Assembly (NCBI RefSeq): GCF_018131225.1
Contig: NZ_JAFCMM010000002.1
Location: 682,001-746,000 of the forward strand
Source: Bradyrhizobium sp. U87765 SZCCT0048
GTDB lineage: Bacteria > Pseudomonadota > Alphaproteobacteria > Rhizobiales > Xanthobacteraceae
Direction: 5' to 3'
Length of the DNA stretch: 64,000 nucleotides
The position numbers were made by a program, and so were the translations under genes. Of the stretch, positions 42,549 to 51,477 are shown piece after piece; position 1 is the first letter of the stretch, and each line of letters opens with the position of its first letter. The notes under the pieces were generated by a model. The model ran no database searches. It was not told where the DNA came from and was given only the letters and a program-made list of their open reading frames with translations.

Positions 42549-42670
42549 CTCAGTCTCCATTCAGCTCGACAACATCTTCGTCATCGACAGCGCGGATCAA
42601 ACTCCGGGAGATCGTCCTGCAAGTCAACGAAACCGGATTTCATTCTTCCCGGCGAAGGGGGAGCAACATG

Positions 42671-43414
42671 CTAGGAAGTCGAGGTGGTGTGAATACCACA
42701 TTCCGTCTTGCCGCGGCCGCGCCAGCGGCCCGCACGTGAATCCTCGTCTGCCGCGCTGCGACTGGTGCAAGGCATACACCCGATCGAGCGGAAACCCGAT
42801 GCGACAAGGGGATGCGGCGGCAACTGCGCCGCGGTGAAGATGTCCGCGAGCTGCTGCGGCGTGGCATTGGCCAGCGGATTGAATTTCAGACGGGCACCGT
42901 CGGCCTCGACCACCGACATCGCGGTGCGCAGACCGCCCTGAAAGCGCTTGCGCCCGTTGAGCCAGCCGTCGAACGGCTGCAACGCGCGGATCAACGGTTC
43001 GACCTTGCGAATGCGGCAGCATGCGTCGGGATCCGAGAACCACAGCTCGCGCTCGGCGTCCTGCGCCGCCAGCGCATCCGGCAACGGATGAATGGTCCGC
43101 ACGTCGCGCAGGCCGAGTTGCTTCGTCAGCGCATCGCGGTAATCCAGTGTCTCCTGAAACAGCCAGCCGGTATCGAGGAACACCACCGGGATCGCGGGAT
43201 CGACATCAGCGACGATCTTGAGCAGCACCGCGGACTCCGACCCGAACGACGACACCACCGCCAGCCGCTCACGCCCGATCACGTTCAGCGCGGCTTCGAC
43301 GACGGCCGCCGGCGCCGCATCCGCGAGCAGCCGGTCGAGATCCGCCGCCTGCGGCAGCAGCCGCTGCGCGCCTGCCGCGCCGGCCTGATCGATCTGCGAC
43401 GCCACCGTGCTCAC
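42671..43414 (-). CDS. cysH: Adenylylsulfate reductase (assimilatory, Fe-S type)
   Basis: A 247-aa PAPS/APS reductase. The PP-loop-like SSFGSESAVLL (SFGxES) is at residues 55-65, and DTGWLFQETLDYRD follows. The C-terminal active-site ECGIH contains C239. The cysteine pairs C132-C133 and C213-x-x-C216 bind a 4Fe-4S cluster, which marks enzymes reducing adenylylsulfate (APS) rather than PAPS. Electrons come from thioredoxin; the product is sulfite for CysI. Its start overlaps the DUF934 stop by four bases. Confidence 0.92.
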   Translation of the reverse strand: MSTVASQIDQAGAAGAQRLLPQAADLDRLLADAAPAAVVEAALNVIGRERLAVVSSFGSESAVLLKIVADVDPAIPVVFLDTGWLFQETLDYRDALTKQLGLRDVRTIHPLPDALAAQDAERELWFSDPDACCRIRKVEPLIRALQPFDGWLNGRKRFQGGLRTAMSVVEADGARLKFNPLANATPQQLADIFTAAQLPPHPLVASGFRSIGCMPCTSRSAADEDSRAGRWRGRGKTECGIHTTSTS

Positions 43415-43920
43415 AGCCGCACGCCTTCCGTCTGATCGGCAAGCCTGCGGCGTGACGCCGTCAGACGGCCATCGCCGGTCGGCTGATAGAACACCGAATA
43501 GCGCTGCGCCACCTTGGCGAACGCCGCCGCGTCGCTGTCCTTCTTGACTTCAAAGGCATCGAAGCCGGCACGCAGCATGAACACGAACTGGTCGCGCAGC
43601 ACCTGCCCGGTGGCACGCATCTCGCCGGCATAACCGAACCGCTCGCGCAGCAGCCGTGCCTGCGAATAGGCCCGGCCATCCCGGAACGTCGGAAACACCA
43701 GCGCCACGGCCGCGAGCCGGTCGAGGTAGGGCGCGAGCTCGGCAATCGGCTTGTTGTTCGGCCAGATCACGCCGATCTTGCTGTTGCGCTTCAGGACGCC
43801 TTCGGGATCGACCAGGAAGCGCGCCGCCGGCAGCAGCACGGCACCGCTGGGAATGGCATCGTCGTCGGCCACCCGCACGAAATCGTCCGCGATGACGGCA
43901 TTGTCCTTAACGAGTGGCAT
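43411..43920 (-). CDS. DUF934 protein, sulfite reduction partner
   Basis: A 169-aa DUF934 family member. ATG at 43920 is preferred over GTG 43926 by the AAGGAG spacing. Conserved pieces are GVIWPNNKPIAELAPYLDRL, ALVFPTFRDGRAYSQARLLR and YAGEMRATGQVLRDQFVFML. The family is found almost only between cysI-type sulfite reductase and cysH genes, as here, and may support electron transfer or reductase assembly; its activity is not established. It overlaps cysI by 14 bp and cysH by 4 bp. Confidence 0.85.
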   Translation of the reverse strand: MPLVKDNAVIADDFVRVADDDAIPSGAVLLPAARFLVDPEGVLKRNSKIGVIWPNNKPIAELAPYLDRLAAVALVFPTFRDGRAYSQARLLRERFGYAGEMRATGQVLRDQFVFMLRAGFDAFEVKKDSDAAAFAKVAQRYSVFYQPTGDGRLTASRRRLADQTEGVRL

Positions 43921-45562
43921 AGACACGCTCCTTGAACGGCTCGACGCCGAGGCGCTTCACCGTATCGATAAACAGTTCGCTCGGCCGCGCGCGCAGCGCG
44001 AGATAGGCTTCGACGACGTCCTCGACGACATCGGCGACGTCGTCATAGGGGACCGCCGGACCGATGAGCGTGCCCAGCGTCGCCTTCTCGTCGGCACGGC
44101 CACCGATCGTGATCTGGTAGAACTCCTCACCGTTCTTCTCGACGCCGAGGATGCCGATGTGGCCGACATGGTGATGACCGCAGGCATTGATGCAGCCGGA
44201 AATATTGACATGCAGCTTGCCGATCATCCGCGCGAGCTCGTGGTCGGCGAATCGCTTGGTCAGTTCCTGGGCGATCGGGATCGCACGCGCATTCGCGAGC
44301 GAGCAATAGTCGAGCCCGGGGCAGGCGATGATATCGGACACCAGATTGACGTTCGGCGTGGCGACGCCGATCTTGTCGAGCGCCCGCCACAGCGCCGGCA
44401 GGTCGCGCTGGGCGACGTGCGGCAGCGCCAGATTCTGCTCGTGGCCAACACGGATTTCGCCGAACGAGTAGCGGTCCGCGAGGTCGGCAACGGCATCCAT
44501 CTGCTCGGCGGTGGCGTCGCCCGGGGGGCCACCGACGGGCTTCAGCGACAACGTCACGATCGCATACCCAGCCTCGCGGTGCCGTGCGACGGAGTTCTGC
44601 AGCCAGGCTGCGAACCGCGGATCGTCCTTCGCCTTGAGCAGTTCGGCCGGCTCGTCCGCAAGCTTCTCGTACACCGGATAGGTGAAACGCGAACGGATGT
44701 CCTCCACCATGGCATCGTCGATGCGAAGGGCACTCTCGCGGATCTCTGCCCACTCGGCCTCGACATCCCGGGCGAACGTCTCAGCGCCGAGTTCGTGCAC
44801 CAGGATCTTGATGCGCGCCTTGTAGATATTGTCGCGGCGGCCGTACTGGTTGTAGACGCGCAGGATCGCCTCGACATAGCTGATGATGTCGTGGGCGTGG
44901 ACGAACGGCTTGATGACCTTGCCGATGAACGGCGTGCGGCCGAGGCCGCCGCCGACATGGACCTCGAAGCCGAGCTCGCCCTCGTCGTTCCTGAGCATCC
45001 GCAGGCCGACGTCGTGGATCGCGATCGCGGCCCGGTCGTGATCGGCAGCGGTGATGGCGATCTTGAATTTGCGCGGCAGGAACGAGAACTCCGGATGCAG
45101 CGTGGTGTACTGGCGCAGCACCTCCGCCCAGATCCGCGGATCCTCGATCTCCTCCGGCGCCACGCCGGCCCACTGATCGGTCGTGATGTTGCGCACGCAG
45201 TTGCCGCTGGTCTGGATCGCGTGGATGCCGACCTCGGCGAGGTCCTCCATCGCATCCGGCAACTCTGACAGCTTGATCCAGTTGTACTGGATGTTCTGGC
45301 GCGTGGTAAAATGGCCGTAACCGCGGTCATACTTGCGGGCGACATGGGCCATCCGCCGCAGCTGGCGCGACGACAGCGTGCCGTAGGGAATAGCAACGCG
45401 GAACATGTAGGCGTGGAGCTGCAGGTAGACGCCGTTCATCAGGCGCAGCGACTTGAACTCGTCCTCGGTCAGTTCGCCTGAGAGGCGGCGCTGGACCTGG
45501 TCACGGAATTCGGAGACGCGCTCATTGAGGAACGTACGGTCGATTTCGTCATATGCATACAT
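43907..45562 (-). CDS. cysI: Sulfite reductase haemoprotein (nitrite/sulfite reductase family)
   Basis: A 551-aa sirohaem and 4Fe-4S enzyme reducing sulfite to sulfide. The N-terminal half has MFRVAIPYGTLSSRQLRRMA and FTTRQNIQYNWIKLSELPDA (sirohaem contacts). Cluster ligands are in CPGLDYCSLANA (around residue 414) and NISGCINACGHHHVGHIGIL (around 455). Context with cysG, cysH and no nitrate genes favours sulfite over nitrite as substrate. No flavoprotein CysJ gene is here, so the electron donor may be ferredoxin or the DUF934/DUF2849 partners' system. Confidence 0.9.
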   Translation of the reverse strand: MYAYDEIDRTFLNERVSEFRDQVQRRLSGELTEDEFKSLRLMNGVYLQLHAYMFRVAIPYGTLSSRQLRRMAHVARKYDRGYGHFTTRQNIQYNWIKLSELPDAMEDLAEVGIHAIQTSGNCVRNITTDQWAGVAPEEIEDPRIWAEVLRQYTTLHPEFSFLPRKFKIAITAADHDRAAIAIHDVGLRMLRNDEGELGFEVHVGGGLGRTPFIGKVIKPFVHAHDIISYVEAILRVYNQYGRRDNIYKARIKILVHELGAETFARDVEAEWAEIRESALRIDDAMVEDIRSRFTYPVYEKLADEPAELLKAKDDPRFAAWLQNSVARHREAGYAIVTLSLKPVGGPPGDATAEQMDAVADLADRYSFGEIRVGHEQNLALPHVAQRDLPALWRALDKIGVATPNVNLVSDIIACPGLDYCSLANARAIPIAQELTKRFADHELARMIGKLHVNISGCINACGHHHVGHIGILGVEKNGEEFYQITIGGRADEKATLGTLIGPAVPYDDVADVVEDVVEAYLALRARPSELFIDTVKRLGVEPFKERVYATR

Positions 45563-45574
45563 GGTCGGCGAGCC

Positions 45575-45889
45575 TTACGCGGAAACCAGGAGGTCGATGG
45601 TGACGCCGTCGCGCCGAATGTGCTCGCGCAGGTTGCCCGGCTCGATGCGGCCCTCGCCGGCCTCCTTGACCGGCGCGATGTAGGCGCCGACGGCGCCAAC
45701 ATCGTCGGCGACCGCCTCGGCAAGCAGCGTGCGGGCATCATCAGCGGTGCGGACGATGGCTGCGGCCGCAAGCTGCTCCGACCAGCCATGCGACGCGGTA
45801 CGGTAGATCACCGCACCATCGCTGGTGCGGTTCGCGGTCACGATCGACGGACCGGTGATCTTGATCTTCTGCTGCAGCGGAGACGTCAT
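45575..45889 (-). CDS. DUF2849 protein
   Basis: A 104-aa DUF2849 member: GPSIVTANRTSDGAVIYRTA, then W and a helical stretch (ARTLLAEAVADDVGAVGAY) and a C-terminal IRRDGVTIDLLVSA. It is regularly placed between cysG and cysI in alphaproteobacteria. It overlaps cysG by four bases (ATGA) and ends 12 bp before cysI, so it is co-translated with both. Activity is unknown; a small sulfite-reductase accessory role is inferred from context. Confidence 0.82.
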   Translation of the reverse strand: MTSPLQQKIKITGPSIVTANRTSDGAVIYRTASHGWSEQLAAAAIVRTADDARTLLAEAVADDVGAVGAYIAPVKEAGEGRIEPGNLREHIRRDGVTIDLLVSA

Positions 45890-47304
45890 TCGGCGGCAAT
45901 CCCAAAGTTCGAGACAAGTTGCTGGAGTTGTTCGTTGCGCCAGGGCGCGGAATGGGCGACCACATCGCCGATCACCAGGATCGCGGGGCCAGTGTCGACC
46001 TGCGCGGCGAGCGCGGGCAGGTTCTCGAGCACGCCGACCACGGCCCTGGCGTCCGGACGCGTGACGCGGGCGAACACGCCGACCGGCGTCCGGGGCGAGC
46101 GGCCGGCGTCGAGAAGACCGGCGCGAATCGACGGCGCCGCGGTCATGCCCATGTAGACGACGACCGTCATCTGAGCATCCGTCAGCGCCGACCAGTCGAC
46201 GGCTTCGGCATCGCGCACCTTGTGCGCGGTCAGGAAGGTGATGCGCAGCGCCTGCTGGCGGAAGGTCAGCGGAACCTCGAATGCCGACGCGGCGCCAAGA
46301 CCCGCGGTGATGCCGGGCACCACCGCATAAGGCACGCCGGCCTCGCGCAGCGCCGCAACCTCTTCGCCGCCACGACCGAAAATGAAGGGATCGCCGCCCT
46401 TGAGCCGCACGACCCGCTGGCCGGCCCGCGCCGCTGCGATCAGCAGGCCGTTGACCGCGTCCTGACCGATACCCGGCTTGCCGACGCGGCGGCCGACCGA
46501 GACGCGCGCGGCATCGCGGCGTGCGCGATCCAGCACCTCGGCCGAGACCAGGTCGTCGTAATAGATAATGTCGGCGTCCTGCAGCGCGCGCAGCCCCTTG
46601 ACCGTGAGCAGATCCGGATCACCCGGCCCCGCGCCCACCAGCGTGACGAAACCTTTGATATCGCGGCCGGCATAAGCGGCCGGATCCTCGATCGCCTGCA
46701 GCGCGGCTTCGGCGTCGGCGACACGGCCGGCGAGCACCGCCGCGCCGATCGGCCCGTCGACAACCTGCTCCCAGAAGCGGCGCCGCAACGGCATCTCGGC
46801 GATGCGTGCCTTGATCGCCGATCGCCACCGCCCGATGAGTCCGGCGAGGTCGCCAATGCGCGCCGGCAGCGCCGCTTCGATGCGCTCACGCACACGCCGC
46901 GCCACAACAGGCGACGCGCCGCCGGTGCCGACCGCAACGACGACATCGCCACGATCGACGATCGCCGGAACGATGAAGGTCGAATGATCCAGTTCGTCCA
47001 TGACGTTGACAGGAATGCCGAGCGTGCGGGCGCGCGCGGCCACCGCGTGCCCGGTGGCGCCGGCGCCGGCACACAGCACGGCAATGACACCAGACAAATC
47101 GGCGGTCAGCGGATCGCTGTCGTCGCGCGTCACTGTCGCGCCGTTGTCATGCGCAGGCGCGTCATCATGATCACCGAGCGCATGCCAGCGTACCTGCGCA
47201 CCCGCAGCCAGCAGCAGGCGAAGCTTCGCCTGCGCGAGCTCGCCCGTTCCCACCAGAAAGATGGGTCCGGCTTGCAGATCAAGAAACACCGGCAGAAACC
47301 GCAT
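45886..47304 (-). CDS. cysG: Sirohaem synthase (multifunctional)
   Basis: A 472-aa trifunctional enzyme making the sirohaem used by CysI. The N-terminal dehydrogenase/ferrochelatase part starts MRFLPVFLDLQAGPIFLVGT with GTGELAQAKLRLLLAAGA and NVMDELDHSTFIVPAIVDRG. The C-terminal uroporphyrinogen-III methyltransferase has FVTLVGAGPGDPDLLTVKGL, VRLKGGDPFIFGRGGEE and VPGITAGLGAASAFEVPLT. Start at 47304 has GGAG six bases upstream. It is the first gene of the left sulfur arm and lies downstream of a good promoter in an AT-rich gap. Confidence 0.92.
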   Translation of the reverse strand: MRFLPVFLDLQAGPIFLVGTGELAQAKLRLLLAAGAQVRWHALGDHDDAPAHDNGATVTRDDSDPLTADLSGVIAVLCAGAGATGHAVAARARTLGIPVNVMDELDHSTFIVPAIVDRGDVVVAVGTGGASPVVARRVRERIEAALPARIGDLAGLIGRWRSAIKARIAEMPLRRRFWEQVVDGPIGAAVLAGRVADAEAALQAIEDPAAYAGRDIKGFVTLVGAGPGDPDLLTVKGLRALQDADIIYYDDLVSAEVLDRARRDAARVSVGRRVGKPGIGQDAVNGLLIAAARAGQRVVRLKGGDPFIFGRGGEEVAALREAGVPYAVVPGITAGLGAASAFEVPLTFRQQALRITFLTAHKVRDAEAVDWSALTDAQMTVVVYMGMTAAPSIRAGLLDAGRSPRTPVGVFARVTRPDARAVVGVLENLPALAAQVDTGPAILVIGDVVAHSAPWRNEQLQQLVSNFGIAAE

Positions 47305-47347
47305 CGGTACTCCGCTTCCCCAATTCCGGGGTTGACTGGAATTATTT

Positions 47348-47376
47348 TCTATATATGTATCTATTGAAGGGCGCAA
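47348..47376 (-). promoter_or_regulatory. Probable promoter of the cysG operon
   Basis: On the minus strand TTGCGC (47371-47376), exactly 17 bp, then TATAGA (47348-47353). The surrounding 80 bp are strikingly AT-rich for this genome and carry an inverted repeat, ATTTTCT (47344-47350) and AGAAAAT (47379-47385), which flanks the promoter and could bind a CysB-like LysR regulator. The divergent cysD operon starts 150 bp to the right and may share the site. Confidence 0.6.
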
Positions 47377-47527
47377 AGAGAAAATTATTTCTTCTATGTT
47401 GCGCCGCAATCGTAGAATTCCTTGCTCCAAACGCCAAGGGCGGGAGACACTTGTTCTCCTGCCATCGTCTGCCGGTCATCAGCATGCGCTAACGGCTGGG
47501 CCCGGATCGAACCAAGGACATTGATTT

Positions 47528-48322
47528 ATGGACCATCTCGATGAGCTCGAGGCCCAGAGCATCTACATCTTTCGCGAGGCCTTCGCCCGTCTGAAGAAGC
47601 TGGCGTTGCTGTGGTCGCTGGGCAAGGACTCCAATGTGATGATCTGGCTCGCCCGCAAGGCGTTCTTTGGCAAAGTGCCGTTTCCGGCGCTGCATGTCGA
47701 TACCGGCAAGAAGTTTCCGGAAATGTACGCCTTCCGCGACCAGTATGCCGGGGAATGGGGTCTCGACCTTCGCGTCGAGCCGTGCCCGCCCATCGATGCG
47801 GTCGACCCCACCCTGCCGCCGGCGGCGCGCTCGGCCGCCCGCAAGACCGAGGGCCTCAAGATGGCTCTCACCAAATATGGCTTCGACGGCCTGATCGCCG
47901 GCATCCGCCGCGACGAGGAAGCGACCCGTGCCAAGGAGCGCGTGTTCTCGCCGCGCGGCACCGAGGGCGGCTGGGACGTGCGCGATCAACCCCCGGAGTT
48001 CTGGGACCAGTTCAACGCCTCGCCGCCGCCCGGCGCGCATCTGCGCGTGCATCCGATCCTGCACTGGACCGAAAGCGATATCTGGGCCTACACGCAGCGC
48101 GAGAACATTCCGATCATTCCGCTTTACTTGTCCAAAAACGGCAAGCGCTACCGCTCGCTCGGCGACCAGGACATCACATTCCCGGTGAATTCGAACGCCT
48201 CCAACATCGCCGAGATCCTGCACGAACTGGAAAGCACCAAGGTGCCGGAACGCGCCGGGCGCGCACTCGACCATGAAACCGAAGACGCCTTCGAACGCCT
48301 GCGCGTTTCCGGCTATCTCTGA
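47528..48322 (+). CDS. cysD: Sulfate adenylyltransferase subunit 2
   Basis: A 264-aa PP-loop subunit of ATP sulfurylase. Features are LEAQSIYIFREAFARLKKLA, the PP-loop LLWSLGKDSNVM (SxGKDS), GLIAGIRRDEEATRAKERVF and the C-terminal GRALDHETEDAFERLRVSGY. With CysN it forms adenylylsulfate (APS) from sulfate and ATP. It is the first gene of the right arm, 17 bp ahead of cysNC. Confidence 0.93.
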   Translation: MDHLDELEAQSIYIFREAFARLKKLALLWSLGKDSNVMIWLARKAFFGKVPFPALHVDTGKKFPEMYAFRDQYAGEWGLDLRVEPCPPIDAVDPTLPPAARSAARKTEGLKMALTKYGFDGLIAGIRRDEEATRAKERVFSPRGTEGGWDVRDQPPEFWDQFNASPPPGAHLRVHPILHWTESDIWAYTQRENIPIIPLYLSKNGKRYRSLGDQDITFPVNSNASNIAEILHELESTKVPERAGRALDHETEDAFERLRVSGYL

Positions 48323-48339
48323 TCACGCGGACGGACAGC

Positions 48340-50256
48340 ATGACCATCGCCGTTTCCAATCTCGTCGCGAACCCCGCGAAGACCGCCGAGCGCCCGCAGG
48401 TCCGTATCGTCATCGTCGGCCATGTCGACCACGGCAAGTCGACCCTGGTCGGCCGCCTGCTGCATGAGACCGGCAGCCTGCCCGATGGCAAGCTGGAGAT
48501 GCTCAAGGCCGTCTCCGCGCGCCGCGGCATGCCGTTCGAGTGGTCGTTCCTGCTCGACGCGCTGCAGACCGAGCGCGACCAGGGCATCACCATCGACACC
48601 ACCCAGATCCGCTTCCGCACGCCGTCGCGCGACATCGTGCTGATCGACGCGCCCGGGCACGCCGAATTCCTCCGCAACATGATCACCGGTGCGTCGCAGG
48701 CCGACGCCGCGGTGCTGATCATCGACGCCGCCGAGGGCGTGCGCGATCAGACCCGCCGCCACGGCTACCTGCTGCACCTGCTCGGCATCCGCCAGGTCGC
48801 GATCGTCATCAACAAGATGGATCGGGTCGACTTTTCCCAGTCGCGGTTCGACGAGATCAGCCGCGAGATCACCGCCCATCTCACCGGCCTCGGCGTTACG
48901 CCGACCGCGATCATCCCGATTTCGGCGCGCGAGGGCGATGGTGTCGCCGAGCGTACGCCGTCGATCGCCTGGTATGCCGGCCCGACCGTGGTGGAAGCGC
49001 TCGACGCGCTGACCCCGGCGCGGCGGCTCGACGAACTGGCGCTGCGGCTGCCGGTGCAGGCGATCTACAAGTTCGACGACCGCCGCATCGTGGCGGGCCG
49101 CATCGAGTCCGGCAGCCTCATCGCCGGCGACGAGATCGTGATCATGCCGTCCGGCAAGATCGCCAGGATCCGCACGGTCGAGAGCTGGCCGACCACGCCG
49201 GTCGCGACGCGGCAGGGCGCCGGCCATTCCGTCGGCATCACCCTTGACCGCGAGTTGTTCCTCGAGCGTGGCGATATCATCTCCCACACCGCCACGGCGC
49301 CGCGCGACACGCGGCGGCTGCACGCCCGGGTATTCTGGCTTCACGACCAGCCGCTCACCGCCGGCGCATCGATCCTGGTGCGGCTCGGCACCAAGGAAAC
49401 CCGCGCCACCGTGGTGGCGATCGAGAACGCCGTCGACCCCGGCGAGTTGTCCAGCGTCGGCACCCAGTCGATCGCCCGCAACCATGTCGGCGAAATCGAC
49501 ATCTCGCTGGCGCAGCCGGTCGCGGCGGATCCCTATTCCGAAAACGCCCGTACCGGCCGCCTTGTCATCGAAGTCAACGGCCGCATCGCCGGCGGTGGCC
49601 TCGTGCTCAGCGTCGACGCCGGCCAGCGCGCCGTTCCCGTCGACATCGTGCCGGTGGAATCGGCGCTGCGTCCCGACGAACGCTCGGCGCGCTACGGCCA
49701 TGGCGGCGCGGTGGTATGGTTCACCGGCCTGCCGGGCGCCGGCAAGTCGACGCTCGCCCGCGCCCTGGAGCGCAAGCTGTTCAGCCGCGGAGGCTCGCCG
49801 ATCCTGCTCGATGGCGACACCCTGCGCGCCGGCCTCAACGGCGATCTCGGCTTCTCGCCAAAGGACCGCGCCGAGAACGTTCGCCGCCTCGCGGAGATCG
49901 CCGCCCATCTCGCCCGCAACGGCCATATCGCGATCGTCGCGGCGGTATCGCCGTCCGCCGAGGACCGTGCCCAGGCCCGCCGCATCGCCGACGACCTGTT
50001 CCGCGAGGTCTATGTCTCGACGCCGGCCGAGGTCTGCGAGAGCCGCGATCCCAAGGGCCACTACGCCAAGGCGCGCGCCGGCGGGCTGCCGAGCTTCACC
50101 GGCCTCGGCAAGGATTACGAAGCACCGCAGGCGGCCGAACTCGTTGTCGACACCACCGATCGCAGCATCGGTGACGCGGCGGAAGATATCGAGCGGCTGC
50201 TGACCCGCACCGGCATCCTGTTCGGCGAACTCGCTGACATCGCCGCCAACATCTGA
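48340..50256 (+). CDS. cysNC: Bifunctional sulfate adenylyltransferase GTPase / APS kinase
   Basis: A 638-aa fusion. The N-terminal CysN GTPase shows GHVDHGKSTLVGRLLHETG (residues about 27-45), DAPGHAEFLRNMITGAS and NKMD. Two beta-barrel domains follow, to about residue 440. The C-terminal CysC kinase has a second P-loop, GLPGAGKSTLARALE, near residue 464, then LDGDTLRAGLNGDLGFSPKD and the KGHYAKARAG segment. It drives APS formation with CysD by GTP hydrolysis and phosphorylates APS to PAPS. As CysH here looks APS-specific, PAPS is probably used for sulfation. The fusion order is normal for rhizobia (NodQ type). Confidence 0.93.
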   Translation: MTIAVSNLVANPAKTAERPQVRIVIVGHVDHGKSTLVGRLLHETGSLPDGKLEMLKAVSARRGMPFEWSFLLDALQTERDQGITIDTTQIRFRTPSRDIVLIDAPGHAEFLRNMITGASQADAAVLIIDAAEGVRDQTRRHGYLLHLLGIRQVAIVINKMDRVDFSQSRFDEISREITAHLTGLGVTPTAIIPISAREGDGVAERTPSIAWYAGPTVVEALDALTPARRLDELALRLPVQAIYKFDDRRIVAGRIESGSLIAGDEIVIMPSGKIARIRTVESWPTTPVATRQGAGHSVGITLDRELFLERGDIISHTATAPRDTRRLHARVFWLHDQPLTAGASILVRLGTKETRATVVAIENAVDPGELSSVGTQSIARNHVGEIDISLAQPVAADPYSENARTGRLVIEVNGRIAGGGLVLSVDAGQRAVPVDIVPVESALRPDERSARYGHGGAVVWFTGLPGAGKSTLARALERKLFSRGGSPILLDGDTLRAGLNGDLGFSPKDRAENVRRLAEIAAHLARNGHIAIVAAVSPSAEDRAQARRIADDLFREVYVSTPAEVCESRDPKGHYAKARAGGLPSFTGLGKDYEAPQAAELVVDTTDRSIGDAAEDIERLLTRTGILFGELADIAANI

Positions 50257-50309
50257 CGATCGGGCGCCAGCGGCGCCCGCCCCGCGCGTAACCTCAAAGG
50301 AGAGCCGTC

Positions 50310-51314
50310 TTGCGTCGTATCCTCATCGCCTTCGCAGCCAGCCTCGGCCTGGTCTCGGCCGCCAGCGCCCAGACCCCGACCAGTCTGCTGAACGTGTCCT
50401 ATGACATCTCGCGCGAGCTTTACGCCGATATCAATGTCGCGTTCATCAAGCAGTGGAAGGCGAAGACCGGTCAGGATATTACCATCAACCAGTCGCACAA
50501 CGGCTCGTCGCGCCAGGCGCGCTCGATCCTCGAAGGGCTCGAAGCCGATGTCGTGACCTTCAACCAGGTCACCGACGTGCAGGTGCTCTACGACAAGGGC
50601 AAGCTGATCCCCGCGGACTGGCAGAAGCGCCTGCCCAACAACTCCTCGCCCTACTACTCGCTGCCGGCCTTCCTGGTGCGCGCGGGCAACCCCAAGCACA
50701 TCAAGGACTGGGACGACCTGGTGAAGCCGGGCGTGCAGGTGATCTTCCCCAACCCGAAGACCTCCGGCAACGCGCGCTACACCTATCTTGCGGCTTACGC
50801 CTACGCCAAGAGCAAGTACGGCAGCGACGAGAAAGCGGACGACTTCGTCAAGAAGCTGTTCGCCAACGTCCCGGTGCTCGACACCGGTGGCCGCGCCGCG
50901 ACCACGACCTTCGTCGAGCGCCAGACCGGAGACGTACTGATCACCTTCGAGGCCGAGACCAACGGCATCCGGGATCTCGCCGGCAAGGACAAGTACGAGG
51001 TGGTGGTGCCGTCGCAGAGCCTGCTCGCCGAATTCCCGGTCTCCGTGGTCGACAAGTATGCCGACAAGCACGGCACCCGCGCGCTGGCGACCGCCTATCT
51101 CGAATTCCTGTACTCGCAGGAAGGACAGACGATCCTCGCCAAGCAGTACAACCGCGTCAACGACAAGACCGTCGCGGCGCAATTCAAGGACCGGTTCCCG
51201 GACGTCAAGCTCATCACCGTCGAGGACGCGTTCGGCGGCTGGGACAAGGTCAACGCAGACCATCTCAATTCCGGCGCGAAGCTCGACCAGCTGTTCGCCG
51301 CCCGTCAGAACTGA
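50310..51314 (+). CDS. sbp: Sulfate-binding protein (right set)
   Basis: A 334-aa periplasmic sulfate-binding protein with a signal peptide (MRRILIAFAASLGLVSAASA). The core matches the left paralogue (LLNVSYDISRELYADINVAF, INQSHNGSSRQARSILEGLE, LVRAGNPKHIKDWDDLVKPG) but with clear divergence. AAAGGAG precedes the start. It lies 53 bp after cysNC and is followed by a stable hairpin before cysT, which would let the binding protein be made in excess. Confidence 0.92.
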   Translation: MRRILIAFAASLGLVSAASAQTPTSLLNVSYDISRELYADINVAFIKQWKAKTGQDITINQSHNGSSRQARSILEGLEADVVTFNQVTDVQVLYDKGKLIPADWQKRLPNNSSPYYSLPAFLVRAGNPKHIKDWDDLVKPGVQVIFPNPKTSGNARYTYLAAYAYAKSKYGSDEKADDFVKKLFANVPVLDTGGRAATTTFVERQTGDVLITFEAETNGIRDLAGKDKYEVVVPSQSLLAEFPVSVVDKYADKHGTRALATAYLEFLYSQEGQTILAKQYNRVNDKTVAAQFKDRFPDVKLITVEDAFGGWDKVNADHLNSGAKLDQLFAARQN

Positions 51315-51342
51315 ATTCTTCCGTCATCGGATCGGAACCGGC

Positions 51343-51378
51343 TTTTCCGGGTGCGAGGCTGTTTTCGCGCCCGGAAAA
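51343..51378 (+). terminator. Intra-operon hairpin after sbp
   Basis: TTTTCCGGG (51343-51351) pairs with CCCGGAAAA (51370-51378), with further GC pairs inside. It sits 28 bp after the sbp stop and 100 bp before cysT. No strong T-run follows, so it probably acts as a partial terminator or mRNA 3'-end stabiliser. Confidence 0.5.
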
Positions 51379-51477
51379 ACGTTCTATGACATCGACCGGA
51401 CGATAATGTCCCGGCGATACCGTTCGCACGCGCCCCGCGTGCAATGGCCTGTTGGAATGTTCGGAAGGTAGTAAGAC

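Noticed and set aside
40167..42674. An 835-codon plus-strand open frame
   Set aside because: It is antisense to cysW, cysT and sbp, which are certain. Its composition (Arg, Gln, His, Asp) is that of a shadow.
47364..47392. TTGAAG-N16-TATTTC as the cysD promoter
   Set aside because: The -10 box is poor and other choices fit equally badly, so I did not list it as a feature.
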